Source: Thermococcus sp. JdFR-02 (GTDB lineage Archaea; Methanobacteriota_B; Thermococci; Thermococcales; Thermococcaceae). Taken from it: a stretch of DNA of 64,000 nt. A model generated the notes under the pieces. That model ran no database searches. It saw nothing but the letters and a program-made list of their open reading frames with translations, and had not been told where the DNA came from. Numbering within the stretch: position 1 is the first letter of the stretch; each line of letters starts with the position of its first letter. Below, piece by piece: positions 16,110-25,648 of the stretch. The stretch lies in assembly GCA_002009975.1 (NCBI GenBank), contig MTLP01000022.1, forward strand, positions 48,207 through 112,206, in the 5' to 3' direction. The translations under genes and the position numbers were made by a program.

Positions 16110-16939
16110 ACGATGAAACAAAATATATGCTAAAACAACTTGCCTTTTACACCTTTATCTTTGTTGTTGTGGCGTGGATAGTTGTTCCCTTAATAGTTGC
16201 AACGCTCTATGCGTTTGCAGCCCCAAAAGACTATTATGATCCAAATAAGGTCATACCACTACATTTTACAGCTAAATACGTAAAAACGATACTCATTCAT
16301 CTTGGTGCATGGGAGGCAATAAAAAACAGTGTAGTTGTAGCCCTACTTACAATAGCCATAAGTTTTACCTTGGGAATACCAGCTGGATACGCTATAGCAA
16401 AGTTCATCTTCCCTGCAAAAGACACTATAAAGCTCTCCATAGTTGCATTGAGAATGTTCCCAATTCCTGTAATGGCAATTCCCTTAGTAATCCTCTATAT
16501 AAGGCTCAATTTAATTGACACTCGTTTAGGTGTCGCTTTAGCACACACTGCAATGGCTTTGCCCTTTGTGGTTTTAATAACTTCAAGTATTTTCGCTGGA
16601 GTAGCAACTGAATTAGAAGAAGCAGGTATGGTATTTGGACTTACAAGGCTTGGCTCATTCCTAAAAATAACCTTACCATTAGCTTTACCGGGTTTAGCTG
16701 CTGCAGCAATGTTTACATTCGTTATGTCTTGGAATGAGGTATTTGTAGCCTCAGTATTAACCCTATCCCATAGAACTTTACCAGCGCAAATCCTTTCAAT
16801 AATGGCTGGCTCAAGTGGAGGAGCTGCTCCAGATTATTACAAATTCGCTGCAGCATTTATAATGACATTACCTGCTATGCTCTTTGTATTCTTCGCAAGG
16901 AAGTATCTGATCACGATGTGGGGAATATCACTCAAGTGA
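16106..16939 (+). CDS. Sugar ABC transporter permease (MalG type)
   Basis: 277 residues with six predicted helices. The EAA loop is EEAGMVFGLTRLGSFLKITL, and the C-terminal end FARKYLITMWGISLK is usual for MalG-like subunits. It overlaps the first permease (ATGA) and is followed 9 bp later by the ATPase gene. Confidence 0.9.
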   Translation: MNDETKYMLKQLAFYTFIFVVVAWIVVPLIVATLYAFAAPKDYYDPNKVIPLHFTAKYVKTILIHLGAWEAIKNSVVVALLTIAISFTLGIPAGYAIAKFIFPAKDTIKLSIVALRMFPIPVMAIPLVILYIRLNLIDTRLGVALAHTAMALPFVVLITSSIFAGVATELEEAGMVFGLTRLGSFLKITLPLALPGLAAAAMFTFVMSWNEVFVASVLTLSHRTLPAQILSIMAGSSGGAAPDYYKFAAAFIMTLPAMLFVFFARKYLITMWGISLK

Positions 16940-16948
16940 GGTGTTCAT

Positions 16949-18061
16949 ATGGTGGAAGTTAGGCTTGAAAACTTAAAGAAATACTTTGACAAGGGAAGGG
17001 TAAAGGCTGTTGATGGAATTGACTTGACGATCAAAGATGGTGAGTTTTTAGTGCTTTTGGGTCCAAGTGGATGTGGAAAAACTACGACCTTGAGAATGAT
17101 CTCCGGTTTAGAGTTGCCAACAGATGGTAAAATTTACTTTGGAGATAAAGATGTCACTTATTTGCCTCCAAAAGATAGAAACATTTCAATGGTTTTCCAG
17201 AGCTATGCTGTTTGGCCCCACATGAAAGTCTATGACAACATAGCCTTTCCATTGAAAATCAAAAAATATCCAAAAGATGAGATAGATAAACGCGTGAAGT
17301 GGGTAGCAGAACTTCTGCAAATTGAAGAGCTCTTGGATCGTTATCCCGCTCAATTGAGTGGTGGGCAAAGGCAAAGAGTTGCAGTTGCAAGAGCAATAGT
17401 TGTTGAGCCAGATGTTTTGCTTATGGATGAGCCTCTTTCAAACTTAGATGCAAAGCTTAGAGTTATGATGCGTGCTGAGATTAAGAAATTGCAAACAAAG
17501 CTAAAAGTCACGACCGTTTATGTTACTCACGACCAAGTTGAAGCAATGACAATGGGTGACAGAATAGCAGTGATGAAGCAAGGAAAACTACTTCAAGTTG
17601 GACCACCTGCTGAAGTTTATTTAAAACCAAACTCAATCTTCGTTGCAACTTTCATAGGAGCACCAGAAATGAATTTGCTTGATGTTACAGTTAAAGAAGA
17701 TGAAAAAGGGCTAATTTTGGAAGGAGAGAGCTTTGAGATTCCACTTCCAGAGGATTTCACACCTTTACTGAAGGATTATGTTAATAAAACAGTGATCATG
17801 GGAATAAGACCAGAGCATTTAATCGTTGAAGGAATTTCAGAAATTCTTCATGTAAAGAGAAGGGCAAAGATTGAAGGGGTGGTAGATTTCGTTGAAGCCT
17901 TGGGAACAGATACAATTGTTCACGCTAAGGTTGGGGAAAAGATCATTAAGATTAAACTTGCAGGAAATGTAAATGTCCCAATCAGGGAGAAAATTAAAAT
18001 AATAGTTGATCTTGACACTATGCATATTTTCGATAAACAAAATGAAAAGGCAATAATATGA
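16949..18061 (+). CDS. Sugar ABC transporter ATPase (MalK/UgpC type)
   Basis: 370 residues. Walker A GPSGCGKTT at 38-46, signature LSGGQRQRVAVARA, Walker B LLMDEPLSNLDA and switch His in VTHDQVEAM are all intact. The C-terminal ~130 residues are the TOBE/regulatory domain. Ribosome site GAGGTGTTCAT. It powers the importer of this cluster. Because the second sugar importer at 25649-28673 has no ATPase gene beside it, this subunit could serve both, as known for MalK-like ATPases; that sharing is inference. Confidence 0.92.
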   Translation: MVEVRLENLKKYFDKGRVKAVDGIDLTIKDGEFLVLLGPSGCGKTTTLRMISGLELPTDGKIYFGDKDVTYLPPKDRNISMVFQSYAVWPHMKVYDNIAFPLKIKKYPKDEIDKRVKWVAELLQIEELLDRYPAQLSGGQRQRVAVARAIVVEPDVLLMDEPLSNLDAKLRVMMRAEIKKLQTKLKVTTVYVTHDQVEAMTMGDRIAVMKQGKLLQVGPPAEVYLKPNSIFVATFIGAPEMNLLDVTVKEDEKGLILEGESFEIPLPEDFTPLLKDYVNKTVIMGIRPEHLIVEGISEILHVKRRAKIEGVVDFVEALGTDTIVHAKVGEKIIKIKLAGNVNVPIREKIKIIVDLDTMHIFDKQNEKAII

Positions 18062-18070
18062 GGGACTATA

Positions 18071-19096
18071 ATGGAGGAGAAGGAACTTAAGGGATTGCTA
18101 AAGGAAGTTGGGTTAAATGAATACGAAGTTAATGCCTATTTAGCCCTAATTAGGGAAGGAGCTTTAACGGCTAGTGAGCTAGCCACACTTTCAAAAGTCC
18201 CTCAACCAAGAATCTATGACGTCATAAGAACGTTAATGACCAAAGGCTTCGTAATCGTCAGCGGTGGAAGACCAAAAACAATTATTCCTATTGATCCAGA
18301 GAAAGTTTTAAACGAAATCGAAAAGGCTTACACCTCAAAAATTGAAAGAGCGAAAGAGAAGCTTAAAGAACTCTATAAACCACACGAAGAGCTAATTGGG
18401 AATGTTATAGTCGTCAAAAGCAAGGTAACCTTTGAAAAATATACAAAAAAAGCCATAGGAGATGCACAGAGGCATGTATCAATCGCTCTCCCAATGTCTT
18501 TTCTAAAACGCATTCAAGAGGACATAAGGGAGAAAAAGCAGGAAGGAGTGCAAATTAATCTCTTTGTTTATGGAAAGGGTAAGGTTCCTCCAATCGCCCA
18601 AAAGATAAAGATCAGAGAAGTCCCCGATCCATTTATATTAATTCAAGATAAAGAAATAGGAATTTATGCTCCTCCAGAAGCAGTGACAACAAAGAGCTCT
18701 ACCCTACATGGATATGCAATGATAATTAGAGATGAAAATCTACTCTTTATGTTTGACCGTTATTTCTATCATGCTTTGTGGCCCACAGGAAAGACAGTTT
18801 ATGAGGAAGAAAGAAAGCTGAGGCTTCCCAAGAGATACATCCACATAAGAGAACTCGTCAGCGATATTAGGCAATTCAACTTGCTTGGAGCTAAAGTTGA
18901 AGTTGCCGGAAAATTTGTTAAGAGTAAAAATCCCGTGTATGTAACGGGTAAAATCATTGACTTTTTTGAAAGTGAAGGTAGAGTCATATCTAATATAACC
19001 ATAGAAACAGAAGACGGAGAAAGGTACGTTGTTGGAGGTTGGAACTCCTCCCTCGAGGATATTGAGGCAGATTCAATAATCCTAAAGGAGAAGTGA
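18071..19096 (+). CDS. TrmB-family transcriptional regulator (cluster 1)
   Basis: 341 residues. The N-terminal winged HTH (ASELATLSKVPQPRIYDVI) is followed by a coiled coil and a C-terminal sugar-binding part (GYAMIIRDENLLFMFDRYFY; last ~80 residues beta-rich). It belongs to the same family as TrmB at 23083 but is clearly diverged. Encoded 9 bp after the ATPase and 4 bp before the mannosidase, so it most likely controls this importer operon by sensing its sugar. The shared sites at 11691 and 13833 are the natural operator candidates. Confidence 0.85.
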   Translation: MEEKELKGLLKEVGLNEYEVNAYLALIREGALTASELATLSKVPQPRIYDVIRTLMTKGFVIVSGGRPKTIIPIDPEKVLNEIEKAYTSKIERAKEKLKELYKPHEELIGNVIVVKSKVTFEKYTKKAIGDAQRHVSIALPMSFLKRIQEDIREKKQEGVQINLFVYGKGKVPPIAQKIKIREVPDPFILIQDKEIGIYAPPEAVTTKSSTLHGYAMIIRDENLLFMFDRYFYHALWPTGKTVYEEERKLRLPKRYIHIRELVSDIRQFNLLGAKVEVAGKFVKSKNPVYVTGKIIDFFESEGRVISNITIETEDGERYVVGGWNSSLEDIEADSIILKEK

Positions 19097-19100
19097 TAAA

Positions 19101-21599
19101 ATGAAGGTTTTTCTCATTCCTCATTTTCATTATGATACTGAGTGGGTAATGACAAAAGAGGAGTATGCAAAAGTAGCATCTCAGAACATAAAGCGCTTGC
19201 TGGAAATTATGAGAAAAAACAAGGATTTTAAATTTGTTTTGGATCAATATCTGCTCTTAGAACAGTTCAGCAAATTCTATCCATCTCTTTGGGGAGAGTT
19301 AATTAAGAGAATCAAAGAAGGGAGGATAGAGTTAGTATGTGGAATGTATGTGATGCCAGATGCTTTACTACCAGGGGTGGAGAGTGAAATAAGGCAAATC
19401 CTTTACGCAAAGCCTCTTTTTGAAAAAGTAGGAGGAGAAGTGAAAGTTGGATGGATGATCGATGCCTTTGGTCAGCACTCTCAAACTCCTCAGCTATTCA
19501 AAAAAGCTGGATATAAGTATTATACATTCAAGCGTGGCTATAGGGGAGAACCAACTATGGATTTTATTTGGAAAGGATTGGATGGCAGTGAAATTCTAGT
19601 GCACTATCTCCTTTTCAGTTATGATGCTCTATGGCTTCCAGAAGATGTTGAGTTGGGAGCAAAGCTTCTCCTCAATGCTATAGAAAGGGCTAAACCTCAT
19701 GCAATACATGGACACTTAATGGTCTTAACTGGTTCTGACTTTTCAAAACCAAACCCTAAGCTTCCAGAAATCGTTAAAAGAGCAAGGGAAATCAGTGGAT
19801 TAGACATTAGAATAGCTACTCCAATAGAGTTTCTAAGAGAAATTGAAAAGTTCAAGGATGAACTGCCAATAGTGGAAGATGAAATGATATTCGGAAGGTA
19901 TCATAGAGTATTACCCGGCTGCTATAGTTCCAGAATAAATGTAAAACAAAAGTATCGTGAAGTGGAGTTTCTTTTGCAGGGTGTGGAAACACTTTCCACC
20001 TTTGCTTATATCCTTGGGAAAAGCTATCCAAAAGCAAGATTAAAGAAAGCTTGGAAGCTATTACTTGAAAATGCATTTCATGATGTGATCTGTGGATGTG
20101 GGATAGATGAAATCTATGAGAGTGCAGAAAAGAGATTCGAGGAAAGCAAATCCCTAGCTTTTGAATTATTAGAGAGGGGCATGAAGTTTATAGCAAAATG
20201 CGTTAATACGAGAGGAGATGGAATTCCATTAATACTCTTCAATCCCCTCCCATGGGAAAGAGAAGAAGTTGCTGAATTCTCCATCGATTTAACAGCTTTA
20301 GAGTCCAAAGGCTTTGAGATAGTAAGTCATGAAGGAGAAGAAATCCCCTATGAAGCCCTAAACTTCGAGTTAGACGAAGAAGGAAAAATAACTCAGGTTA
20401 GAGTTCTAGGCAAAGTTAAATTACCACCCTTAGGATATAAGCTGTTCTATGTAAAGCCAAGCAATGAAATCAAGGTTCAAGAAAAAACGGAAGAATTAAA
20501 GATTGAAAATGAATTCTTTAAGGTTGTTTTTAAGCCAGAGATGGGCACTATTGACATATACTCCAATGGAGAGCTAATCATCGAAAACGGAAACGATCTG
20601 GAGATATCAACGGATGTTGGAGATTTGTACTACTCCATCGAACCCAAAGGAGGTTATAAAGTAAAGCTAAGTGAAGCCTTAACAAAGCCCGAATACCTAA
20701 GAGACATTGCAGATATAAAATACGATATTGTTGAGATGTTTAAATCCTCCTCTGAACTAAGAGAGAGCATAAGATACACTGTTAAGGCTATTTGGAGAGA
20801 AGAAACACTGTTTGAAGCTAAAGTTATAGTTTCATTGTACAAAGGAATGCCAAGAATTGACTTTAAGCTTGATATTGACTTTAACTATCCGCACACCATT
20901 CTTAGAGTTTTGTTCCCAACAAAAATTGAGAGCGAAAGCTTTTACTCAGAGATTCCTGGAGGAGTTGTTAAAAGGGAAAAAGTTGTTGAGAGTAAGGGAT
21001 GGGTAGAGGAGCATCCCTCAACTTATCCAGTCCAGAACTGGATAGCCTATGAAGATAATGAAAAAGGAGTTGCTTTGATAAATGCAGGTCTTCCAGAGCA
21101 CAAAATTGAAGATAACACAATAAAGCTCACACTGCTTAGGAGCGTTGATGTAGTCTCTTGGGGAAACGCTGGACCAAGATTCTACACACCAAAAGCCTTA
21201 ATGATAGGTAAGCACACTTTTAGATACTCATTAGTTCCTTACAAAGGCTCATGGAAAGAAAACAAGATCCATAAAATAGCGTATTCCTTTAATGCACCCA
21301 TCTTTGTCCATCAAACTTACAAACATGAGGGTTCATTACCAAAGGAACTTTCAGCTTTAGAAATTAACGATAACTTAGTACTGACAGCATTCAAGAAGGG
21401 TGAAAGAGATGAAGATATAGTAGTCAGATTCTTTGAAACGGAAGGTAAAGAAAGTAATGTAGAACTAAATCTTGGCTTTGAATACCTAAAAGTCGAAGAA
21501 TCTGATTTGCTCGAAAATCCGATAAAAGAGTGGAATTTCAAAGTAAAGCCCTTTGAGATAACCACGCTAAAAATAAAACATAAAAAAGCTAAATCTTAA
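19101..21599 (+). CDS. Glycoside hydrolase family 38 alpha-mannosidase
   Basis: 832 residues, cytosolic (no signal peptide). Zinc-site motif PHFHYDTEW (7-15) and catalytic nucleophile Asp121 in MIDAFGQHSQ are present. HDVICGCGIDEIYESAEKRF is the conserved second metal and substrate segment. The C-terminal beta domains are complete (length usual for archaeal/bacterial GH38). It would cleave alpha-mannosyl linkages of the sugar brought in by the ABC importer. Last gene of the operon; its 3' end overlaps the convergent isomerase-like gene by 11 bp. Confidence 0.9.
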   Translation: MKVFLIPHFHYDTEWVMTKEEYAKVASQNIKRLLEIMRKNKDFKFVLDQYLLLEQFSKFYPSLWGELIKRIKEGRIELVCGMYVMPDALLPGVESEIRQILYAKPLFEKVGGEVKVGWMIDAFGQHSQTPQLFKKAGYKYYTFKRGYRGEPTMDFIWKGLDGSEILVHYLLFSYDALWLPEDVELGAKLLLNAIERAKPHAIHGHLMVLTGSDFSKPNPKLPEIVKRAREISGLDIRIATPIEFLREIEKFKDELPIVEDEMIFGRYHRVLPGCYSSRINVKQKYREVEFLLQGVETLSTFAYILGKSYPKARLKKAWKLLLENAFHDVICGCGIDEIYESAEKRFEESKSLAFELLERGMKFIAKCVNTRGDGIPLILFNPLPWEREEVAEFSIDLTALESKGFEIVSHEGEEIPYEALNFELDEEGKITQVRVLGKVKLPPLGYKLFYVKPSNEIKVQEKTEELKIENEFFKVVFKPEMGTIDIYSNGELIIENGNDLEISTDVGDLYYSIEPKGGYKVKLSEALTKPEYLRDIADIKYDIVEMFKSSSELRESIRYTVKAIWREETLFEAKVIVSLYKGMPRIDFKLDIDFNYPHTILRVLFPTKIESESFYSEIPGGVVKREKVVESKGWVEEHPSTYPVQNWIAYEDNEKGVALINAGLPEHKIEDNTIKLTLLRSVDVVSWGNAGPRFYTPKALMIGKHTFRYSLVPYKGSWKENKIHKIAYSFNAPIFVHQTYKHEGSLPKELSALEINDNLVLTAFKKGERDEDIVVRFFETEGKESNVELNLGFEYLKVEESDLLENPIKEWNFKVKPFEITTLKIKHKKAKS

Positions 21600-23070
21600 G
21601 AATCTCTTTAACCTCTTCTTTTTCTGCCAAGTTTATTGCTTTAATTCCCCAAAGTTTTGCAATGAATCTTAACTCCTCTCTATAATCCCCTGGAACTGCT
21701 GAAAGATGATTAGCTCCCATTATTTGTAGGAAAGTGTTTTTGTCAAGAGGGTTCTTTATAGCAGTATGGGGCCATTGCTTACCCCATTTAAGTTTTTGTT
21801 CTATCTCTTCGCCTATTTCAACACCTTCCCCAAGGAAGTATAAGAGATAATATTCTCCATCGATTCTAATTAACCTTGTTATCGTCAAAGTTGTCTTTGG
21901 CGTTCTGTAGGTTAATGCTCCTCCGCTTTTCCCTTGGCACTGTCCCTGAATTGTTGTATACCTTAAATTCTCCTCAGGATTTTCGCTAAGCCTTGCATAG
22001 TAAAGGGATGAAGCTCCACAGTTCGCTATTAATATAAGTTCGTCGTCAACGTATTTTATATCCCCAAAGAGGGGTGGTTTTCCGCTTAAGTAGTAGAGCA
22101 AGATCGAACTTATAGTGCCTTTAATGTCACCCTCACAAGTTGCTGGAATGACCTCTTTTTCACCTTTAACATCCAAGTTAAATGGGAACAATGCCGGGAT
22201 TAGACAAGCCGTTACTCCGTAAACTTCAGAAAGTTCTGGTTGACATTTAATTGAAACTCCAACAACTTCGCTCTTATATTCTTCATAAATCTCCTTTGCT
22301 GCTAGATATATCGCAATCTGTCTTCTTAATGCCTCTTGAGTTAGCATCACATTATCATACTTTACTTTAGCCTTCTTATTTAACCAATCAACAAACTCTT
22401 CAACTTTAACTCTTTTCTTTTCATCGCTGAGCATGCTATCGGCTTTCCTTACGATCAAATATTGGTCCAAAAGAAGTAAGTCTCCAATAAAGCGCTTTAA
22501 TCTTGGTAGATCATCCATTAAATGTTCCATCCCCAATGTATACGGTGCTCCCCAAACGAGCAAAGATTTCTTTGATAGCTTGGCTATAGCCTCAACTGCC
22601 CTTCCCCATGCTTTTAGCTTTTCTAAATCACCCTTAAGCCTAACATGATGTAGAGCATAAAAGTTAACTGCACTTTCCCAAAGTGAAGCTCCAACTGATG
22701 TAACACAAGTTGTTCCTGCCCAAGAGATATCATCGTCTGCATAAAGTAATAGTGGCTTGTTTGTCTCTTTAGCTAAAAGTGTAACTAAATTACTTTCTGT
22801 CCAGTGCCATAAGCCAAGAATAATGCCCGAAACTTCGTTAGAATTTATAAACTTTGATGCTTCAAACACCTCATCTTTCTCATCTATTCCAAAGTTCTGA
22901 CCTTTTTCAAAGGCTTCATATTTTTTGAGCTCTTTGTTAACATCCAAGACTTCAAAGCCCTCTTTTTTAAGCTCATTAATCAAGTTTTGATGCTTCTCCA
23001 TCAATGCCCTTTCCCTTTCAATTGATAGGGAAGTTTTTCTTGGATCTGTAAAAGTTGCTATGGCTAACAT
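21589..23070 (-). CDS. L-fucose/L-arabinose isomerase-like protein
   Basis: 493 residues from ATG 23070, after GGGGGTGTTTAAA; a GTG nine bases upstream is less likely. It has the fold of the FucI/AraA family: an N-terminal Rossmann-like part (SNEVSGIILGLWHWTESNLV) and a C-terminal region with CEGDIKGTISSILLYYLSG and GQCQGKSGGALTYRTPKT. Members interconvert aldoses and ketoses with Mn2+, but many archaeal ones are uncharacterised. It is third in the minus-strand operon treT-trmB-isomerase, 12 bp after trmB, which ties it to oligosaccharide use. Which sugar it uses is unknown. Confidence 0.75.
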   Translation of the reverse strand: MLAIATFTDPRKTSLSIERERALMEKHQNLINELKKEGFEVLDVNKELKKYEAFEKGQNFGIDEKDEVFEASKFINSNEVSGIILGLWHWTESNLVTLLAKETNKPLLLYADDDISWAGTTCVTSVGASLWESAVNFYALHHVRLKGDLEKLKAWGRAVEAIAKLSKKSLLVWGAPYTLGMEHLMDDLPRLKRFIGDLLLLDQYLIVRKADSMLSDEKKRVKVEEFVDWLNKKAKVKYDNVMLTQEALRRQIAIYLAAKEIYEEYKSEVVGVSIKCQPELSEVYGVTACLIPALFPFNLDVKGEKEVIPATCEGDIKGTISSILLYYLSGKPPLFGDIKYVDDELILIANCGASSLYYARLSENPEENLRYTTIQGQCQGKSGGALTYRTPKTTLTITRLIRIDGEYYLLYFLGEGVEIGEEIEQKLKWGKQWPHTAIKNPLDKNTFLQIMGANHLSAVPGDYREELRFIAKLWGIKAINLAEKEEVKEILKI

Positions 23071-23082
23071 TTTAAACACCCC

Positions 23083-24102
23083 CTACTCTATAAGTGATAG
23101 TTTAATTTTTGTACACTCATAATCCTCTAAAACAGCAAACATTCCCCCAATCTTTACGATTCCAGTCTCTGTTTCAACATCGAAGTTATCAATACCCTCT
23201 TCGAAGGCAATAGTGTAGCCAATAATCCTTCCTTCAATTTTCTCAATCTCACCGGTCTCTAAGTTTTTAGCTATAAGCTCAGCGTATATGTTGTTGTTTT
23301 TTAAATGCCTTTTAATAAAGTCAGCTGCATGGAACGTTGTAAAAAACCTTATATCGTTTTTTCTCCTTATGCTTTCCATAGTTAAGCTTGATTCCTTAAA
23401 CGCTTCTCTAATAAAGCTGTATTGAGCAAAAATTATTTCTGGATATGTTGCCTTGAAGCTAGGGGGATTCCTTGGTCTAAAACCAATGTTTTGAATATCT
23501 ATAACTTCCTTTCCATCGGTCATTCCTATAAAGTGATTTAGCTTGTGAAATTTCCTTACAAATAAGTTTCCAATACCAATCAGCTCGGATAAATCGATTC
23601 TATCTTCTGTGTAGAGGGAAACGGTTACACCGTTTTTAAGAGCAATTCTTATGCTATCCTCTATACTTCCAAGAAACTTTTCGGGAGCTACTAGAATCAC
23701 CTCATATTCAGCGTTTCTTAAGGATTCATTTGTCATTTCAACAGCTTCATCCAAAGAGGTTGTTCTCCAAATACCCGGTCTTTCTTCATCAACCTTAACT
23801 TTTCTAAGCGCGCTTTCCAGTTTTTGTTTAATCTCGTCAAGCTCTTTTTTAAATCTCAAAAAAGCAACGCTTGGACTAAATGCAACATAAACTGTTGGTG
23901 ACCCCTCAATTTCACTAACAAATCCTCTCATCTTTAATGAAGCAATAGTATCGTAAACCCTATTATATGGAATTCCACTTCTCTTTGAGATATCCTTAGC
24001 AGTGCTTGGTCCATAAACTAAGAGGGTCCAATAGGCTAAAGCTTCATATTTTGTAAAGCCAAGTTTTGTAAATGCCGATAATATCTCCCCGGTTATCTCC
24101 AC
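23083..24102 (-). CDS. trmB: TrmB, regulator of trehalose/maltose genes
   Basis: 339 residues, strongly similar over its length to P. furiosus/T. litoralis TrmB as I remember that sequence. The N-terminal HTH has [20 protein letters not shown] (the DNA-reading helix), followed by a coiled coil and a sugar-binding domain with [16 protein letters not shown] and the final [13 protein letters not shown]. TrmB represses the trehalose/maltose operon and is released by those sugars. It is encoded 42 bp after treT, the classic neighbour. Two TACT...AGTA-type palindromes at 25394 and 25600 fit its known operator TACTNNNAGTA. Confidence 0.92.
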   Translation of the reverse strand: MEITGEILSAFTKLGFTKYEALAYWTLLVYGPSTAKDISKRSGIPYNRVYDTIASLKMRGFVSEIEGSPTVYVAFSPSVAFLRFKKELDEIKQKLESALRKVKVDEERPGIWRTTSLDEAVEMTNESLRNAEYEVILVAPEKFLGSIEDSIRIALKNGVTVSLYTEDRIDLSELIGIGNLFVRKFHKLNHFIGMTDGKEVIDIQNIGFRPRNPPSFKATYPEIIFAQYSFIREAFKESSLTMESIRRKNDIRFFTTFHAADFIKRHLKNNNIYAELIAKNLETGEIEKIEGRIIGYTIAFEEGIDNFDVETETGIVKIGGMFAVLEDYECTKIKLSLIE

Positions 24103-24144
24103 TTCATTCCCCCTCTTAAAAAATGGGTTTCAAAAATATAAAAA

Positions 24145-25380
24145 TTAACCCAAAGAATTGAGCAGGTCTAAGTATCTTTCCAAGTGTTTTGTTATGAGGA
24201 AGTTCTCCTTGACCCTCTCTTTTGCTTTCTCCCCCATCTTTTTGCCAATCTCTGGATGTTTTAGTAAATAAAGAGTTTTTTCCACAGCTTCATTTACGTC
24301 CTTAACTAAAAAGCCGCTTTCCCCATCAACTATTTGAAGCCTTATACCTCCAACTGCTCTTCCTATTACTGGGTTTTCTTTCCACATAGCTTCGCTAACC
24401 GTTAAGCCAAATCCTTCTCTAATTGACATTTGCAGAACAACATCGCTTGCCCTCTGGAATGCATTCACTTCCTTAGCATGAACTCCAATCAAGTTGGTTA
24501 GAACATGTACATCGTAATCTTCGCCAATCTTTCTCAAAGTTTTTTCAAAGTAAACCCATCCTTCTGGATCGTCGTGAGCCATTACACCTACAAGCAAAAG
24601 CTGGACATCTGGAATCTTTTCCTTTACTTTGCGATAAACGTCTATAACATCAAATATGCCTTTCCAAGGATCAAAGCGTGAAACTTGTGTAATTATTGGC
24701 TTTTCAGGATCAATATCAAAGCGCTCTAACGTTTTTAATATTTCAGTTTCACTAAGTTCAAAGTTCTTTTCACTCAATGGATCAATTGAAGGAGGCATTA
24801 CAACTACTCTATTCCCCTCCAAATCGTTTTGGACATATTCCGCCATATGGAAAATATAGCGATCATATCTTTCCACAAACTGCCTCAAAAACTTCCAAAA
24901 TTCTAAATTAGGATCGCTTAAATCAATATGACATCTCCATACCCAAGGAACCCTCTTTTCATAGAAGTCTATTAATGCTGCTGGTTGAGGGTCATGAATT
25001 ATCACAAAATCTTGGCTTAAATCAAGGTTTTCTGCGTTTTTCTTGTTAACTCTTAGGTATATATCTTTCATCTCTTGGGTCAGCTTTAATTCTTTATTTC
25101 CTTGAAGTGCATTGTGGAATGTTTTTGTAACATTAAAGAACTCATCGCTACCTTCAATCACAAACCATTTTGCATCGATTCCAAGATTCCTCATTAAAGG
25201 TATCAAATTGTGAAGTATCTCTGCAACCCCTCCTCCATATGCTGTAGAGTTTACATGAGAGACACTTTTCCCAGCTAATTTTTCTGCTTTCACTTTTATT
25301 TTCTCTATATTTTCTTTTCCAATAATCTCTGAGTAGTCTTCAATTTTCTTGTCTCCTCCAGCGAACTTTTTAACCTCCAT
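24145..25380 (-). CDS. treT: Trehalose glycosyltransferring synthase TreT
   Basis: 411 residues, the usual TreT length. GT-B family 4 enzyme that joins NDP-glucose and glucose to trehalose, reversibly. Marks are HVNSTAYGGGVAEIL (42-56), SRFDPWKGIFDVI and the retaining-enzyme segment SIREGFGLTVSEAMWKENPV with its paired glutamates. GGTGATTAC precedes the ATG at 25380. First gene of the minus-strand operon with trmB and the isomerase-like gene. The start of transcription falls inside a TrmB-type palindrome. Confidence 0.93.
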   Translation of the reverse strand: MEVKKFAGGDKKIEDYSEIIGKENIEKIKVKAEKLAGKSVSHVNSTAYGGGVAEILHNLIPLMRNLGIDAKWFVIEGSDEFFNVTKTFHNALQGNKELKLTQEMKDIYLRVNKKNAENLDLSQDFVIIHDPQPAALIDFYEKRVPWVWRCHIDLSDPNLEFWKFLRQFVERYDRYIFHMAEYVQNDLEGNRVVVMPPSIDPLSEKNFELSETEILKTLERFDIDPEKPIITQVSRFDPWKGIFDVIDVYRKVKEKIPDVQLLLVGVMAHDDPEGWVYFEKTLRKIGEDYDVHVLTNLIGVHAKEVNAFQRASDVVLQMSIREGFGLTVSEAMWKENPVIGRAVGGIRLQIVDGESGFLVKDVNEAVEKTLYLLKHPEIGKKMGEKAKERVKENFLITKHLERYLDLLNSLG

Positions 25381-25393
25381 GTAATCACCATCC

Positions 25394-25412
25394 TATATAC
25401 TGTTAGTATACA
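25394..25412 (-). promoter_or_regulatory. TrmB-type operator at treT promoter
   Basis: The palindrome TATATAC-TGTTA-GTATACA contains the exact established TrmB consensus TACTNNNAGTA (25398-25408). It lies 14 bases before the treT start. A minus-strand TATA (GTATAAAT, about 25425-25432) predicts transcription to start within the palindrome, a repressor position. Confidence 0.7.
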
Positions 25413-25599
25413 TAAAAACATTCAATTTATACTCGTCGCATTCACTATATAAAATTATCTCAACATACTTATTTTTGACAGGATAACCAAAAATGTGTTT
25501 GATATTAATTAAATTTTTAAACTAAAATTAATTGCGTTATTCCAATAAATTCTTTATAAATATCATGGAAGTTTTTCATTCGGCACCAAAAACTATAAA

Positions 25600-25618
25600 T
25601 ATATACAAAAAGTATATA
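25600..25618 (+). promoter_or_regulatory. TrmB-type operator at second ABC importer promoter
   Basis: The perfect palindrome TATATAC-AAAAA-GTATATA has the same half-sites as the treT operator. It begins at the end of the TATA box CTATAAAT (about 25593-25600), so a bound repressor would block initiation (start expected near 25622). Only two bases of the TACTNNNAGTA core differ in symmetry. Confidence 0.65.
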
Positions 25619-25648
25619 ATGACGAAAATTGTACTGGGGTGACTAATA

